Below are positions 16,133 to 23,833 of a stretch of DNA of 40,763 nucleotides, in pieces. Below the pieces are notes generated by a model, which was given only the letters and a program-made list of their open reading frames with translations, made no database searches and was not told the DNA's origin. The translations under genes were made by a program, and so were the position numbers. Every line of letters starts with the position of its first letter. Positions within the stretch are counted from its first letter, which is position 1. Source of the DNA: UBA10649 sp044233495 (GTDB taxonomy: Bacteria; Actinomycetota; Actinomycetes; S36-B12); the NCBI GenBank assembly GCA_044233495.1, contig JBIIJX010000003.1, positions 1 through 40,763 of the forward strand, in the 5' to 3' direction.

Positions 16133-17137
16133 CTAGAACTTGCCCTCGGGGGCGCCCTCGAGCCGCGCGATGTCGGCGTCGACCATGATGCGCGCGAGTT
16201 CCGGAGGCAGGACCTTCGCCTCCCAGCCGAGCTTGGACTTGGCCTTGCCGGCGTCGCCGATGAGCTCGTCGACCTCGGTGGGGCGCAGGAACTTCGGGTC
16301 GAACTTCACGAAGTCCTCCCACTCCAGGCCCACATGCTCGAACGACAGCTGCAGGAAGTCGCGGATCGTGTAGGCGGTGCCGGTGGCCAGGACGAAGTCC
16401 TCCGGCTCGTCGGCCTGCAGCATCCGCCACATGCCGTCGGTGTACTCCGGCGCGTAGCCCCAGTCGCGAATGGCGTCGAGGTTGCCCATCCAGACCTCTG
16501 TCTGATTGCCCTTGACGATGTTGGCCACGGCGAGGGAGATCTTGCGGGTCACGAAGGTCTCACCGCGGCGGGGCGACTCGTGGTTGAACAGCTGACCGTT
16601 CACCGCGAACATGTCGTAGGCCTCGCGGTAGTTCTTGGTGATCCAGTAGGAGTAGACCTTCGCGGCGCCGTAGGGCGAGCGCGGGTAGAACGGGGTGTCC
16701 TCGTTCTGCGGCGGCGGAGACGCGCCGAACATCTCGCTGGTGGAGGCCTGGTAGAAGCGGATCGACGTGTCCGTCGTGCGGATCGCCTCGAGCATGTTCA
16801 GCGTGCTCACGCCCGTGGCCTCAGCCGTGTAGCCGGGCTCGTCGAACGAGACCCGCACATGCGACTGCGCGGCCAGGTTGTAGACCTCATGCGGGTGGAT
16901 CTCGCGCACCAGCTGCTGCATGCGGGCCGCGTCGGTGACGTCGCCGTAGTGCAGGTGGAGGTTCTTGCCGGGGATGTGCTCGTCGTGGTGCAGGTGGTCG
17001 ATGCGGGAGCGGTTGAACGTGCTCGAGCGGCGGACGACGCCGTGCACCTCGTAGCCCTTGTCCAGCAGCTGCTGGGCCATGTACGAGCCGTCCTGCCCGG
17101 TCACGCCCGTGATGAGCGCACGCTTCGCCTCAGACAC
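16133..17137 (-). CDS. gmd: GDP-mannose 4,6-dehydratase
   Basis: Converts GDP-D-mannose to GDP-4-keto-6-deoxymannose in the cytoplasm, the entry point for GDP-fucose, GDP-rhamnose and related sugars. The product is 334 residues from GTG 17137. The NADP motif TGVTGQDGSYMAQ begins near residue 10. RRSSTFNRSRIDHL, NLAAQSHVRVSFDEP and QASTSEMFGASPPPQNE are family signatures. The catalytic T/S-E pair (E135), Y156 and K160 fall where they do in characterised Gmd. The GTG start is preceded by a strong AGGAGGA ribosome-binding site (17147-17141), while a longer reading from 17164 would enter the divergent promoter. The gene downstream probably uses its product. Confidence 0.95.
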   Translation of the reverse strand: MSEAKRALITGVTGQDGSYMAQQLLDKGYEVHGVVRRSSTFNRSRIDHLHHDEHIPGKNLHLHYGDVTDAARMQQLVREIHPHEVYNLAAQSHVRVSFDEPGYTAEATGVSTLNMLEAIRTTDTSIRFYQASTSEMFGASPPPQNEDTPFYPRSPYGAAKVYSYWITKNYREAYDMFAVNGQLFNHESPRRGETFVTRKISLAVANIVKGNQTEVWMGNLDAIRDWGYAPEYTDGMWRMLQADEPEDFVLATGTAYTIRDFLQLSFEHVGLEWEDFVKFDPKFLRPTEVDELIGDAGKAKSKLGWEAKVLPPELARIMVDADIARLEGAPEGKF

Positions 17138-17140
17138 CGT

Positions 17141-17169
17141 TCCTCCTGTGGATAACTCGGGCAAGCCTA
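17141..17169 (-). promoter_or_regulatory. gmd promoter -10 and ribosome-binding site
   Basis: Minus-strand TAGGCT (17169-17164) would start a leader of about 20 bases ending in AGGAGGA (17147-17141), four bases before GTG 17137. Unlike most genes here, gmd is predicted to have a leader and a Shine-Dalgarno site. Confidence 0.5.
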
Positions 17170-17178
17170 TCCCCTGCC

Positions 17179-17184
17179 TACGAT
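17179..17184 (+). promoter_or_regulatory. -10 for the rhamnosyltransferase-like gene
   Basis: TACGAT lies six bases before GTG 17191, predicting a leaderless mRNA. It lies ten bases from the divergent gmd -10. Confidence 0.55.
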
Positions 17185-17190
17185 GGGTCC

Positions 17191-18018
17191 GTGCCCTCTG
17201 AGGTCGTGGCGGTGGTTCCGGGCTACCAGCCCGAGATCACCGACATCACCGGCCTCGTCTCCGCTCTGCTGTCATCGCAGGTGCCGGTCCTCGTCGTCGA
17301 CGACGGCTCCGCGGATCCGTCCTATCTCGACTCGTGCAGCGCACTGGGTGCGTCCGTCCTGCGTCACGAGGGCAACGAGGGGATCGCACGCAGCCTCAAC
17401 GACGGACTCGAGTTCGCGCGGACCTCGGGTGCGACGTGGCTGCTCACCGTCGACCAGGACACCGTCCTGCCCACCGGATACGTCGACTCGCTGCTGGCCT
17501 TCGCCGATCCGCGGGCGGGGGTGGTCGGAGCGGAGACCATCGGCGATGCCTCCGGCGACCTGCGCTACCCGACACGACAAGTGGCCGGCCATCTCGTCAC
17601 CGACGAGGTGTTCCAGACCGGCTCGCTGTGGCGGGTGGACGCCCTCGCGGGCCTCGGCGGATTCGACGAGGCTCTCGGCATCGATGCCGTGGACGCAGAG
17701 GCGTGCCTGAAACTGCGCGAAGCGGGCCTCGCGGTGGTGCTGGCCCGCGGGGTGCGGCTCGAGCACCGCTACGGATCCGGGCACGCGGTGCAACTGCTCG
17801 GCCGCTCGGTCGTGGCCACGGGCCACTCCCCGGCGCGCCGGGAGACGATGGTGCGCAACCGGCTGCGCCTGTTCCCGCGCGAGTTCCGGCAGTCCCCCAC
17901 CCACGCCCTGCGCACGCTGCGCCGCGTTGGCGTCAACGTCGTGCTCGGGGCCACCGTTGAAGACGACCGCTGGGCGAAGGCCAAGGGGAGCCTGCGCGGA
18001 CTGCTGCCGCGCGGCTAG
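17191..18018 (+). CDS. GT2 rhamnosyltransferase-like glycosyltransferase
   Basis: A 275-residue GT2 enzyme. It begins EVVAVVPGYQPEITDITGLV, continues VLVVDDGSADPSYLD, and has NEGIARSLNDGLEFA and the metal-binding motif LLTVDQDTVLP (about 87-97), a pattern shared with rhamnosyltransferases of O-antigen clusters. The C-terminus (REFRQSPTHALRTLRRVGVN) is amphipathic and basic, consistent with membrane association. The GTG start fits the TACGAT -10 six bases upstream. Its TAG stop forms the first half of the -10 of rfbA, ten bases further on. The pairing with rfbA fits use of dTDP-rhamnose, but the donor is not proven. Confidence 0.8.
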   Translation: MPSEVVAVVPGYQPEITDITGLVSALLSSQVPVLVVDDGSADPSYLDSCSALGASVLRHEGNEGIARSLNDGLEFARTSGATWLLTVDQDTVLPTGYVDSLLAFADPRAGVVGAETIGDASGDLRYPTRQVAGHLVTDEVFQTGSLWRVDALAGLGGFDEALGIDAVDAEACLKLREAGLAVVLARGVRLEHRYGSGHAVQLLGRSVVATGHSPARRETMVRNRLRLFPREFRQSPTHALRTLRRVGVNVVLGATVEDDRWAKAKGSLRGLLPRG

Positions 18019-18021
18019 GGT
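18016..18021 (+). promoter_or_regulatory. -10 of rfbA overlapping a stop codon
   Basis: TAGGGT lies seven bases before GTG 18029, and its TAG is the stop codon of the upstream GT2. It predicts a leaderless rfbA mRNA in addition to any read-through. Confidence 0.5.
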
Positions 18022-18028
18022 CGGCCGC

Positions 18029-18892
18029 GTGAAGGGGATCATCCTGGCCGGTGGGACCGGCAGTCGCCTGTGGCCGATCACCAAGGGCGTGAGCAAGCAA
18101 CTGCTGCCCGTCTACGACAAGCCGATGGTCCACTACCCGCTGTCGACACTGATGGCGGCCGGGCTGCGCGAGATCCTCGTCATCACCACGCCTGAAGATT
18201 CGGAGTCCTTCTCCAGACTGCTGGGCGACGGGTCGCCGTGGGGAATGTCCATCCAGTACGCCGTGCAGCCGCGGCCGGAGGGCCTGGCGCAGGCATTCAT
18301 CATCGCCGAGACGTTCCTCGCCGGTGATCAGGCGGCGCTGATCCTCGGCGACAACCTCTTCTACGGCCCGCGCCTCGGTCGCCACCTGGCCGAGCTCACC
18401 TCCCAGGTCGGTGCGCACGTGTTCGCGTACGAGGTCGCGAATCCGACGGAGTACGGCGTGGTGGAGTTCGACGATGCAGGCGTCGCCCTCTCAGTGGAGG
18501 AGAAGCCCGCGCAGCCCAAGAGCAACTACGCGATCCCGGGCCTGTACTTCTACGACGAGACGGTCGTCGATGTCGCGAAGTCGATCAAGCCCAGCGCCCG
18601 CGGCGAGCTCGAGATCACGGCGGTCAACGACCACTACCTGCAGCAGGGCTCGCTCACCGTCACCGTGCTCGAGCGCGGCACCGCGTGGCTCGACACCGGG
18701 ACCTTCCGGTCCCTGCAGGACGCCGGCGAGTTCGTCCGCGTCATGGAGGACCGCACCGGAACCAAGGTCGGCTGCGTCGAGGAAATCGCATGGCGCAACG
18801 GGTGGATCACCTCCGACCAGCTCGTGGCGCTGGCGGAACCGCTGCTCAAGAGCGGGTACGGGGAGTACCTGATGCGGATCGCTGGGCGCTGA
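18029..18892 (+). CDS. rfbA: Glucose-1-phosphate thymidylyltransferase
   Basis: RmlA/RfbA, which makes dTDP-glucose from dTTP and glucose-1-phosphate, the first step of the dTDP-rhamnose pathway. The product is 287 residues, normal for the family. The nucleotide-binding signature GGTGSRLWPITKGVSKQLLP spans 8-27 with R13 and K23 intact. KPMVHYPLSTLM, ALILGDNLFYG (D108 binds metal) and AWLDTGTFRSLQDAGEFV are all present. The GTG at 18029 is chosen because the signature starts within eight residues and the frame further upstream lies in the preceding gene. rfbC is in this window at 36732, but rmlB and rmlD are not seen. Confidence 0.95.
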   Translation: MKGIILAGGTGSRLWPITKGVSKQLLPVYDKPMVHYPLSTLMAAGLREILVITTPEDSESFSRLLGDGSPWGMSIQYAVQPRPEGLAQAFIIAETFLAGDQAALILGDNLFYGPRLGRHLAELTSQVGAHVFAYEVANPTEYGVVEFDDAGVALSVEEKPAQPKSNYAIPGLYFYDETVVDVAKSIKPSARGELEITAVNDHYLQQGSLTVTVLERGTAWLDTGTFRSLQDAGEFVRVMEDRTGTKVGCVEEIAWRNGWITSDQLVALAEPLLKSGYGEYLMRIAGR

Positions 18893-18909
18893 CAACTCAG
18901 CACGCCACA

Positions 18910-18939
18910 GGTGTATGCTTGGTGTATGTCACGCACCAA
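18910..18939 (+). promoter_or_regulatory. vapB promoter and operator candidate
   Basis: The -10 TATGCT (18914-18919) lies six bases before ATG 18926. GGTGTATG occurs twice, at 18910-18917 and 18921-18928, exactly 11 bp apart and so on the same DNA face. TTGGTG (18919-18924) and CACCAA (18934-18939) form an inverted repeat around the start codon. The layout fits autorepression by the antitoxin. Confidence 0.5.
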
Positions 18940-19129
18940 CATCGATCTTGACGACTCTGCCGTGGACATCGTCATGTCCCGCTTCAACTTCGCGACCAAG
19001 CGTGAGGCGGTGAACTTCGCCCTGCGAGCCCTGGCGGCCGAGCCCCTGTCCCTCGAGCAGGCGCGCAGCCTCCGGGGCTCCGGTTGGGAAGGCGATCTCG
19101 ACGCGATGCGAGAGTCGCGTACCGCGTGA
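18926..19129 (+). CDS. vapB: VapB-type antitoxin
   Basis: A 67-residue antitoxin. The N-terminus SRTNIDLDDSAVDIVMSRFN followed by FATKREAVNFALRALA is the typical DNA-binding part of VapB families seen in actinobacteria (R-T-N-I-D-L-D and TKREAVN are hallmarks). The C-terminal part (SLRGSGWEGDLDAMRESR) is the usual toxin-wrapping tail with the GWEGDLD motif. ATG 18926 is preferred to the earlier ATG at 18914 because the hallmark starts here and the -10 is six bases upstream. Its stop overlaps the GTG of vapC by four bases (GTGA). It should bind and neutralise the VapC at 19126 and repress its own promoter. Confidence 0.88.
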   Translation: MSRTNIDLDDSAVDIVMSRFNFATKREAVNFALRALAAEPLSLEQARSLRGSGWEGDLDAMRESRTA

Positions 19130-19518
19130 TCCTGCTCGACACATCAGCGTGGATCGAATTCCTTCGCGACACCGGAAGTCCGGTGTGCCGTCGCGTTGAC
19201 CACCTGCTTGGGTCCGAAATCGCCTCGTGCGATCCGGTGCGCATGGAAGTCCTCGCAGGGGCACGTTCAGAGTCGCATGTGCGTGATCTTCGGGGACTGC
19301 TCGCGCGGACCGTGACTTTGGAGGTCACGTCCGCGCACTACGAACTGGCCGCAACCCTCTATCGATCCGCACGACAGCAGGGCCTCACTGTTCGAAGGTT
19401 GACCGACTGCCTCATCGCGGCCGTGGCCATCACCCACGGAGTCCCGGTCCTTCACGCTGATCGTGACTTCGACGCGCTGGCGCAGGTCAGCGATCTGGTG
19501 ATTGACCCCGCCGAGTGA
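19126..19518 (+). CDS. vapC: VapC PIN-domain ribonuclease toxin
   Basis: A 130-residue PIN-domain toxin that would cleave specific RNA, often tRNA or rRNA, when free of VapB. It begins VILLDTSAWIEFLRDTGSP. The acidic residues expected around the Mg site are D5, E41 (CDPVRMEVLAG), D94 (RRLTDCLIAAVA) and D112 or D114 (LHADRDFDALA). All are present, so it looks intact and active. The GTG start overlaps vapB. It ends four bases from the convergent GT4 stop codon. Confidence 0.92.
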   Translation: MILLDTSAWIEFLRDTGSPVCRRVDHLLGSEIASCDPVRMEVLAGARSESHVRDLRGLLARTVTLEVTSAHYELAATLYRSARQQGLTVRRLTDCLIAAVAITHGVPVLHADRDFDALAQVSDLVIDPAE

Positions 19519-19522
19519 CGCG

Positions 19523-21199
19523 TCAGCGCCGAATCACCCTCCGCAGTTTCTCTGCCGCGCGGTAGCTGCGGCTCGACAGCACGGCAGCGAGGGCAGCGGC
19601 GTCAGCACCTGACTCCGCCGCGAGGCTGCTGGTCGGCACCTCAGGCATCAGCGTGATGCGGCGGAAGAAGTCGGTGAGGTGCCCTGCGAAGCCGTCCCAC
19701 GTCTGGCGCTCGATCGCTTGGGTCAAGGCCGCAACTCGGGCGGTGCGGGCATCCTCGCTGGCGAGCAGCGCAGTGAGGTCGGCGGCGTGCGCCTCGACCG
19801 ACCAGGTAGCGGGCAGTCCGGGAGCCTGCGCCACCTCCTTCAGCGGACCGAAGTCGGTGAAGACGGTTGGCGTTCCCAGTGCCGCGGCCTCGTAGGGCAC
19901 GAAGCCGAAGCCCTCGGCGCTGCTGGGGTAGAGCGCCGCAGTGGCGTTCGCGAGCAGCCACGCGCGACTGGGCGACGACACGTGGCCGACCGTGTGGATG
20001 GTGCCGCGCAGGTCAAGGTGCCGCGCGCGGAGTTCGTCCTCGGCCTCCTTGCTGGAGCTCGACTTCACGTGCAGGCCGGCGAGGACGAGATCGCACGGCT
20101 CACCCGCCTGCAGGGCACGCTGCCACACCTTGATCGCGAAGTCGCGGTTCTTGTGCTGGAAGTCGTTACCGAGGACCACGACGAAGCGCTTGCCCTTCAG
20201 CGCCTTGATCAGGTCGGCGAGGTCCTCGCCGGGCTGTTCGGGGGCACTCGCCGCGGTGATGTGGTCAAGGCCCAGGACGATCGGCTCGACGCGCTCGGGG
20301 TCCAGTCGCGGAACCTCGTCGATGAGCCGCTGGGCGACGTCAGCGCTGATCGTGGTGATGCCGTCGACACTGAGCGCGACCTTGCGCTGGAGGGCACGGT
20401 AGGCGTGCCAGGCCTCCGCGGACGCGTGATAGCGGGGAATGTCGTAGGCGATGAGGTCCAGGTAGGTCGTCACGACGCGGGCCCCGAGCCGACGGGCCTG
20501 GCCGATGGTGCCGCGGCCGTCGATCTGGTTCGGGTACCAGACGACGTCCGAGCGCTTCGCTTCATCGACGGGAACGAGCTGCACCTTCTCCTGATCGGTG
20601 AGGTGCTGGGCGTAGGGCGGCAGCTCGTCGAGGCCGACGACCCGGATGGCGGTGATCTCGTCCTGTCGTGCGAGACCGGCGATGGCGGCCGTCGTGAGCA
20701 CCTGGGCGCCGGTCTCGTGCGGGCCGAGCCAGGTGACGTCGACCGTGACGGTCATCCTTCCCGGCTTCGGCGCATAGGCCCGCAGGACGTGGTGGCGGGA
20801 GCTGGCCGGATCATCGGCCTCCACGATGTCGACGTCCTGCGGATGTCGTGACGCATCGGCGTGGGCGACGTCAGCGTCCTTCGTCATCCACCAGTCGTGC
20901 CACAGGCCCCGCTCGCTCGCACGGGTGAGCCAGCTGTGGACTGCCTCGGGATCGTCAGGGTCGAGCGGTCCGACGAGGTCCTCGAGGTCGGTGGCGGCGG
21001 CGGTGAGGGGACCAGCCGGGCCGGCGGCGCGCAGCCACTGCCCGTTGCTGGTGGGCACAGCAACAAGGGACAGGCTTGCGATACGGGGGTCAGCGTCGAT
21101 CCGGCTGGTGAACTCCGCCAGGCGGTCCATGGTGAGCAGGGCCGGGTCGCCGATGACGACAAGGGTGCGGCCTCGGCGCGTGCGGATCGGCTCGGTCAC
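19523..21199 (-). CDS. GT4 glycosyltransferase with extra N-terminal domain
   Basis: A 558-residue protein. Residues about 148-545 are a GT4 enzyme: MTVTVDVTWLGPHETGAQVL starts the GT-B fold, FVVVLGNDFQHKNRDFAIKVW is the donor-side loop, and LYPSSAEGFGFVPYEAAALGTPTVF holds the intact E429-x7-E437 pair. Residues 1-147 form an additional domain (LVVIGDPALLTMDRLAEFTSRI) that loosely resembles the first half of a GT2 fold but shows no catalytic motif; its role is unknown. The GTG start lies six bases from CAGGAT, a weaker -10. The gene is bracketed by vapBC modules on both sides and is transcribed toward the first. Confidence 0.82.
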   Translation of the reverse strand: MTEPIRTRRGRTLVVIGDPALLTMDRLAEFTSRIDADPRIASLSLVAVPTSNGQWLRAAGPAGPLTAAATDLEDLVGPLDPDDPEAVHSWLTRASERGLWHDWWMTKDADVAHADASRHPQDVDIVEADDPASSRHHVLRAYAPKPGRMTVTVDVTWLGPHETGAQVLTTAAIAGLARQDEITAIRVVGLDELPPYAQHLTDQEKVQLVPVDEAKRSDVVWYPNQIDGRGTIGQARRLGARVVTTYLDLIAYDIPRYHASAEAWHAYRALQRKVALSVDGITTISADVAQRLIDEVPRLDPERVEPIVLGLDHITAASAPEQPGEDLADLIKALKGKRFVVVLGNDFQHKNRDFAIKVWQRALQAGEPCDLVLAGLHVKSSSSKEAEDELRARHLDLRGTIHTVGHVSSPSRAWLLANATAALYPSSAEGFGFVPYEAAALGTPTVFTDFGPLKEVAQAPGLPATWSVEAHAADLTALLASEDARTARVAALTQAIERQTWDGFAGHLTDFFRRITLMPEVPTSSLAAESGADAAALAAVLSSRSYRAAEKLRRVIRR

Positions 21200-21205
21200 T
21201 GCACC

Positions 21206-21211
21206 ATCCTG
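21206..21211 (-). promoter_or_regulatory. Weak -10 for the bracketed GT4 gene
   Basis: Minus-strand CAGGAT lies six bases before GTG 21199. It keeps the conserved A and final T but lacks the leading T. Confidence 0.35.
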
Positions 21212-21277
21212 ACAGGCGCGGGGGGCTGGCTGCGGCGGCAGCGCGGCATCAGATCGAGCCGCACGAGGATGCTGTCA

Positions 21278-21712
21278 TCAGCGAACGTCCGCGGGATCGA
21301 TCCACATCAACTCACTGAAACGGGCAAACCCCCGGTCGTACGAGTACCACGTCACTCCGGCACGGATGGCCGACGCGGCAAGCAAGGCATCGGTGACATC
21401 CGCTCCCCGCAGCCCGTAGCGGGTGAGCAAGGAGCGGAGATCGGGCCAGAGATCGGCGCTTCCCTCGCTGCAACGCACGTGCGATGGCGTCAGGAGAGCA
21501 TCCAGGAAGGCCGTGGCCTCCGCTGGTGACGCCGGGTTCTGGAGGATCCGCCGATCCGTGACCACGCGGACGAATCCCGCCGCGACCGATGGAAAGATCA
21601 GCGCGACCTCCGGCCCCGCCATGACGCGAGCCAACAGCGCCGCAGCGCCGTCATGGTGGGCACTGTCTGCATCGAAGCCGTAGATCAGGACATTGACGTC
21701 AACGGACAGCAT
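21278..21712 (-). CDS. vapC: VapC-family PIN-domain toxin
   Basis: A 144-residue PIN-domain protein of a different subfamily from the one at 19126. It begins MLSVDVNVLIYGFDADSAHH, with D5 as the first acidic residue and a DADSAHH segment common in these toxins. Later, GADVTDALLAASAI supplies D105 and D108, and YSYDRGFARF supplies D126. The region FPSVAAGFVRVVTDRRI matches the gFlRv-T segment of the subfamily, but the expected glutamate is not obvious. ATG 21712 overlaps the antitoxin gene by 14 bases and the frame upstream is rejected for lying entirely within it. It should act as an RNase. Confidence 0.85.
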   Translation of the reverse strand: MLSVDVNVLIYGFDADSAHHDGAAALLARVMAGPEVALIFPSVAAGFVRVVTDRRILQNPASPAEATAFLDALLTPSHVRCSEGSADLWPDLRSLLTRYGLRGADVTDALLAASAIRAGVTWYSYDRGFARFSELMWIDPADVR

Positions 21713-21959
21713 CGATGGGCTCGTGCTCGTCGAGGATCTCCCGGACCGTGGACATGTCGTCGAGATCGATTCCCGGACGAGCCCCACCGGAGCGCATCGT
21801 CGGCAAGGGGGGCGCCGTGACCGGAGCCGGTGCAGCCGCGTCGAGGAGGTAGACGCGCACCGCTTCCTCGATCACCGAGCTCACCGACCTGCCCAGCTGG
21901 GCTGCCCTGACCCGCACGTCGTCGTAGACGAGGTCGGGAAGAGTCACGGTCGTCCGCAT
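21699..21959 (-). CDS. vapB: Ribbon-helix-helix VapB-type antitoxin
   Basis: An 86-residue antitoxin with an N-terminal ribbon-helix-helix domain: MRTTVTLPDLVYDDVRVRAAQLGRSV gives the DNA-contacting beta strand (residues 1-8) and the first helix, followed by SSVIEEAVRVYLLD. The C-terminal tail (PGIDLDDMSTVREILDE) is the acidic toxin-binding part. The gene overlaps the toxin gene by 14 bases. A TATGGT -10 lies six bases before the ATG, and just beyond it is a cluster of palindromes (21972-22000) suited to binding a dimer of this protein, so autorepression is likely. Confidence 0.88.
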   Translation of the reverse strand: MRTTVTLPDLVYDDVRVRAAQLGRSVSSVIEEAVRVYLLDAAAPAPVTAPPLPTMRSGGARPGIDLDDMSTVREILDEHEPIDAVR

Positions 21960-21965
21960 GCCTGC

Positions 21966-21971
21966 ACCATA
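21966..21971 (-). promoter_or_regulatory. -10 of the second vapBC module
   Basis: Minus-strand TATGGT lies six bases before ATG 21959, predicting a leaderless mRNA. Confidence 0.55.
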
Positions 21972-22000
21972 GCATCAATGTGATGCATCATGATGCGTCA
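21972..22000. promoter_or_regulatory. Palindromic operator cluster of second vapBC
   Basis: GCATCA (21972-21977), three bases, then TGATGC (21981-21986) form one inverted repeat. TGATGCATCA (21981-21990) is a perfect 10-bp palindrome, and TGATGCGTCA (21991-22000) repeats it with one change. The array abuts the -10 of the antitoxin gene. Confidence 0.55.
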
Positions 22001-22050
22001 CTGTCCCCAGTTGGCGGGGCCGTTCACCGGATTGGACGGGACCTCCGGCG

Positions 22051-22063
22051 GACGCTGAGCGTC
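22051..22063 (-). terminator. Small hairpin after the double-GT2 gene
   Basis: GACGC (22051-22055) and GCGTC (22059-22063) pair across a 3-base loop, 19 bases beyond the stop codon on the minus strand. No U-tract. Weak terminator candidate. Confidence 0.3.
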
Positions 22064-22082
22064 GAACGTCAGGCAGGGTCCG

Positions 22083-23819
22083 CTACAGCGCCTCGTAGAT
22101 GCGCTCGAGGGCCGGGTTGAGGGCCGGGGAGTAGTACGGGTCCTCGGGGTAGCTGCTGCCCCAGCGCTCCGCGAACATGGCGGACTCCCGCGGATCGGCC
22201 TTGCGGCGCGCCATGCTGGCGCCCTCGTGGTGGGTCAAGTGGGCGTAGGGGGTCCAGGCGATGCGATGCCCGGAGCGGTGCGCCCGCAGGCAGAAGTCGA
22301 CGTCGTTGAAGTCGCGGGCGAAGGCCTCGTCGAACCCACCGAGCTCGTCGAAGACGCTCGTTCGGACGAGCATTGCGGCCGCCGTGACCGCGAGGTAGTT
22401 GCGGGGAGTGAGGGTCGAGCCGAAGTAGCCGGGCTCCTTCGCCAGCCTGCCGATCCATGCGTGCGTCGGGCCGCTGGGCAGCAGCACCAGGCCGACGTGC
22501 TGGAGTCGGGTGTCGGGGTAGGTGAGCTTGCAGCCCACGATGCCGACTCCGTCGATCTGGCCGATCTCGAGCATCCGCGTGACGGGGTTCGGCTCGGCCA
22601 CCGTGGTGTCGTCGTTGAGGATGAGCAGCCAGTCACCCGACGCTGCACGCCGGCCGAGGTTGATCGCCGCGGCGAAGTTGAACTGGCTCGTCTCGTACAC
22701 GACGCGGCGGAGAGTGTGGCGGCCGGTGTCGGCGGTCACCTCGGGGATGACGCCGGTGGTGACGATGACGAACTCGAGCTCGACGTTCTGCTCGTTGGCC
22801 GCAAGCGAGGCGACGGCGTCATCGACGAACCGGCCACCGCCCGAGGCGTTGGGTGTGCCGATCGTCGGGATGATCACCGACACCCGGGGGGTGTCGGTCA
22901 GCCGCGGATGCACCTCATTGAGGCCCGGGACGCGGCTCGGTGTCACGTCACCGCCGCCGAACGTGCGCTGCAGGTGCTCGCGCTGCACGCGGGCCGCTGC
23001 CTCCTGCGCCCAGGGCTTGGCATCGATCGTGAGCGCGGTCGACTCGCTCCACGCACGCCAGTGGTAGTACGGCCGGGGCAGGTGGACGACGTCGACGAGC
23101 TGCGGCAGCAGGCGCAGGGCGAGGTCGAAGTCCTGGGCGCCGTCCATCTCGCTGCGCAGGCCGCCGACCACCTTGACGCTCTCCGTGCGGAAGACCGTGA
23201 AGTGGCACAGGTACATCTGCGTGAGGAGCAACTCGGGCGAGAAGTCCGGCTTGCAGTAGAGCTCGAAGTGCTCGCCCTTCGCATCGACCTTGTCCTCGTC
23301 GGAGTAGACCGCGTCGGGGCGGCCGTGCTGCTCGATGGCCTGCGAGAACGCGTCGATGCACCGGCGGTCCAGGACGTCGTCGTGGTCGAGCATGCCGACA
23401 TACTCGCCCGTCGCGCGCTCGAGCGCGACGTTCAGCGCTGACGAGATGCCGCCGTTGGCCTTCGTGACGACCTCGATCCGCGGGTCGTCTGCATGGGCCT
23501 CGAGGAACTCGTCGAGGTAGTCGATCACGTCGGGCTTGGTCGAACCATCGTTCGCGACCACGAGCTGCCAGTTCCTGGCCTGCTGCTCGATGACCGAGTC
23601 GAGGCACTCGCGCAGGAAGGCCACCGGCGGGTTGTAGACCGGGACGATGATGCTGATCGTGAACCCGTGGTCGGTGGATCCAGGTTCGACGGTGGCTGCC
23701 TCGGCCAGCCAGGCCTTGTACTGCTTGCCGATATTGCGCTCGTAAACCTTGCGCTTCACGTAGCGCTTGACGCGGCCCGCGCGGCGCTTGGCGCGAATGA
23801 TCGGATTCGACTCCTGCAT
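22083..23819 (-). CDS. Tandem GT2-GT2 glycosyltransferase
   Basis: A 578-residue protein with two GT2 domains. Domain one spans about 54-290: SIIVPVYNPPVAFLRECLDS, LVVANDGSTK and the catalytic LDHDDVLD (144-151). Domain two spans about 313-575: VSVIIPTIGTPN, the metal motif LNDDTTV (401-407) and ELGGFDEAFARDFNDVDFCLRA, as in rhamnosyl- or galactosyltransferases. The first 45 residues are basic and helical (RAKRRAGRVKRYVKRKVYER), suggesting membrane binding. Both active sites look intact, so it could add two sugars alternately. ATG 23819 is 14 bases after the wzt stop; the longer open frame upstream overlaps wzt and is rejected. It belongs to the export operon. Confidence 0.88.
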   Translation of the reverse strand: MQESNPIIRAKRRAGRVKRYVKRKVYERNIGKQYKAWLAEAATVEPGSTDHGFTISIIVPVYNPPVAFLRECLDSVIEQQARNWQLVVANDGSTKPDVIDYLDEFLEAHADDPRIEVVTKANGGISSALNVALERATGEYVGMLDHDDVLDRRCIDAFSQAIEQHGRPDAVYSDEDKVDAKGEHFELYCKPDFSPELLLTQMYLCHFTVFRTESVKVVGGLRSEMDGAQDFDLALRLLPQLVDVVHLPRPYYHWRAWSESTALTIDAKPWAQEAAARVQREHLQRTFGGGDVTPSRVPGLNEVHPRLTDTPRVSVIIPTIGTPNASGGGRFVDDAVASLAANEQNVELEFVIVTTGVIPEVTADTGRHTLRRVVYETSQFNFAAAINLGRRAASGDWLLILNDDTTVAEPNPVTRMLEIGQIDGVGIVGCKLTYPDTRLQHVGLVLLPSGPTHAWIGRLAKEPGYFGSTLTPRNYLAVTAAAMLVRTSVFDELGGFDEAFARDFNDVDFCLRAHRSGHRIAWTPYAHLTHHEGASMARRKADPRESAMFAERWGSSYPEDPYYSPALNPALERIYEAL

Positions 23820-23833
23820 GATGATCGGCCGGC

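Noticed and set aside
18914..18925. Earlier ATG for vapB adding MYAW-type residues
   Set aside because: The family signature starts at the second ATG (18926), and the earlier one lies inside the predicted -10 and operator.
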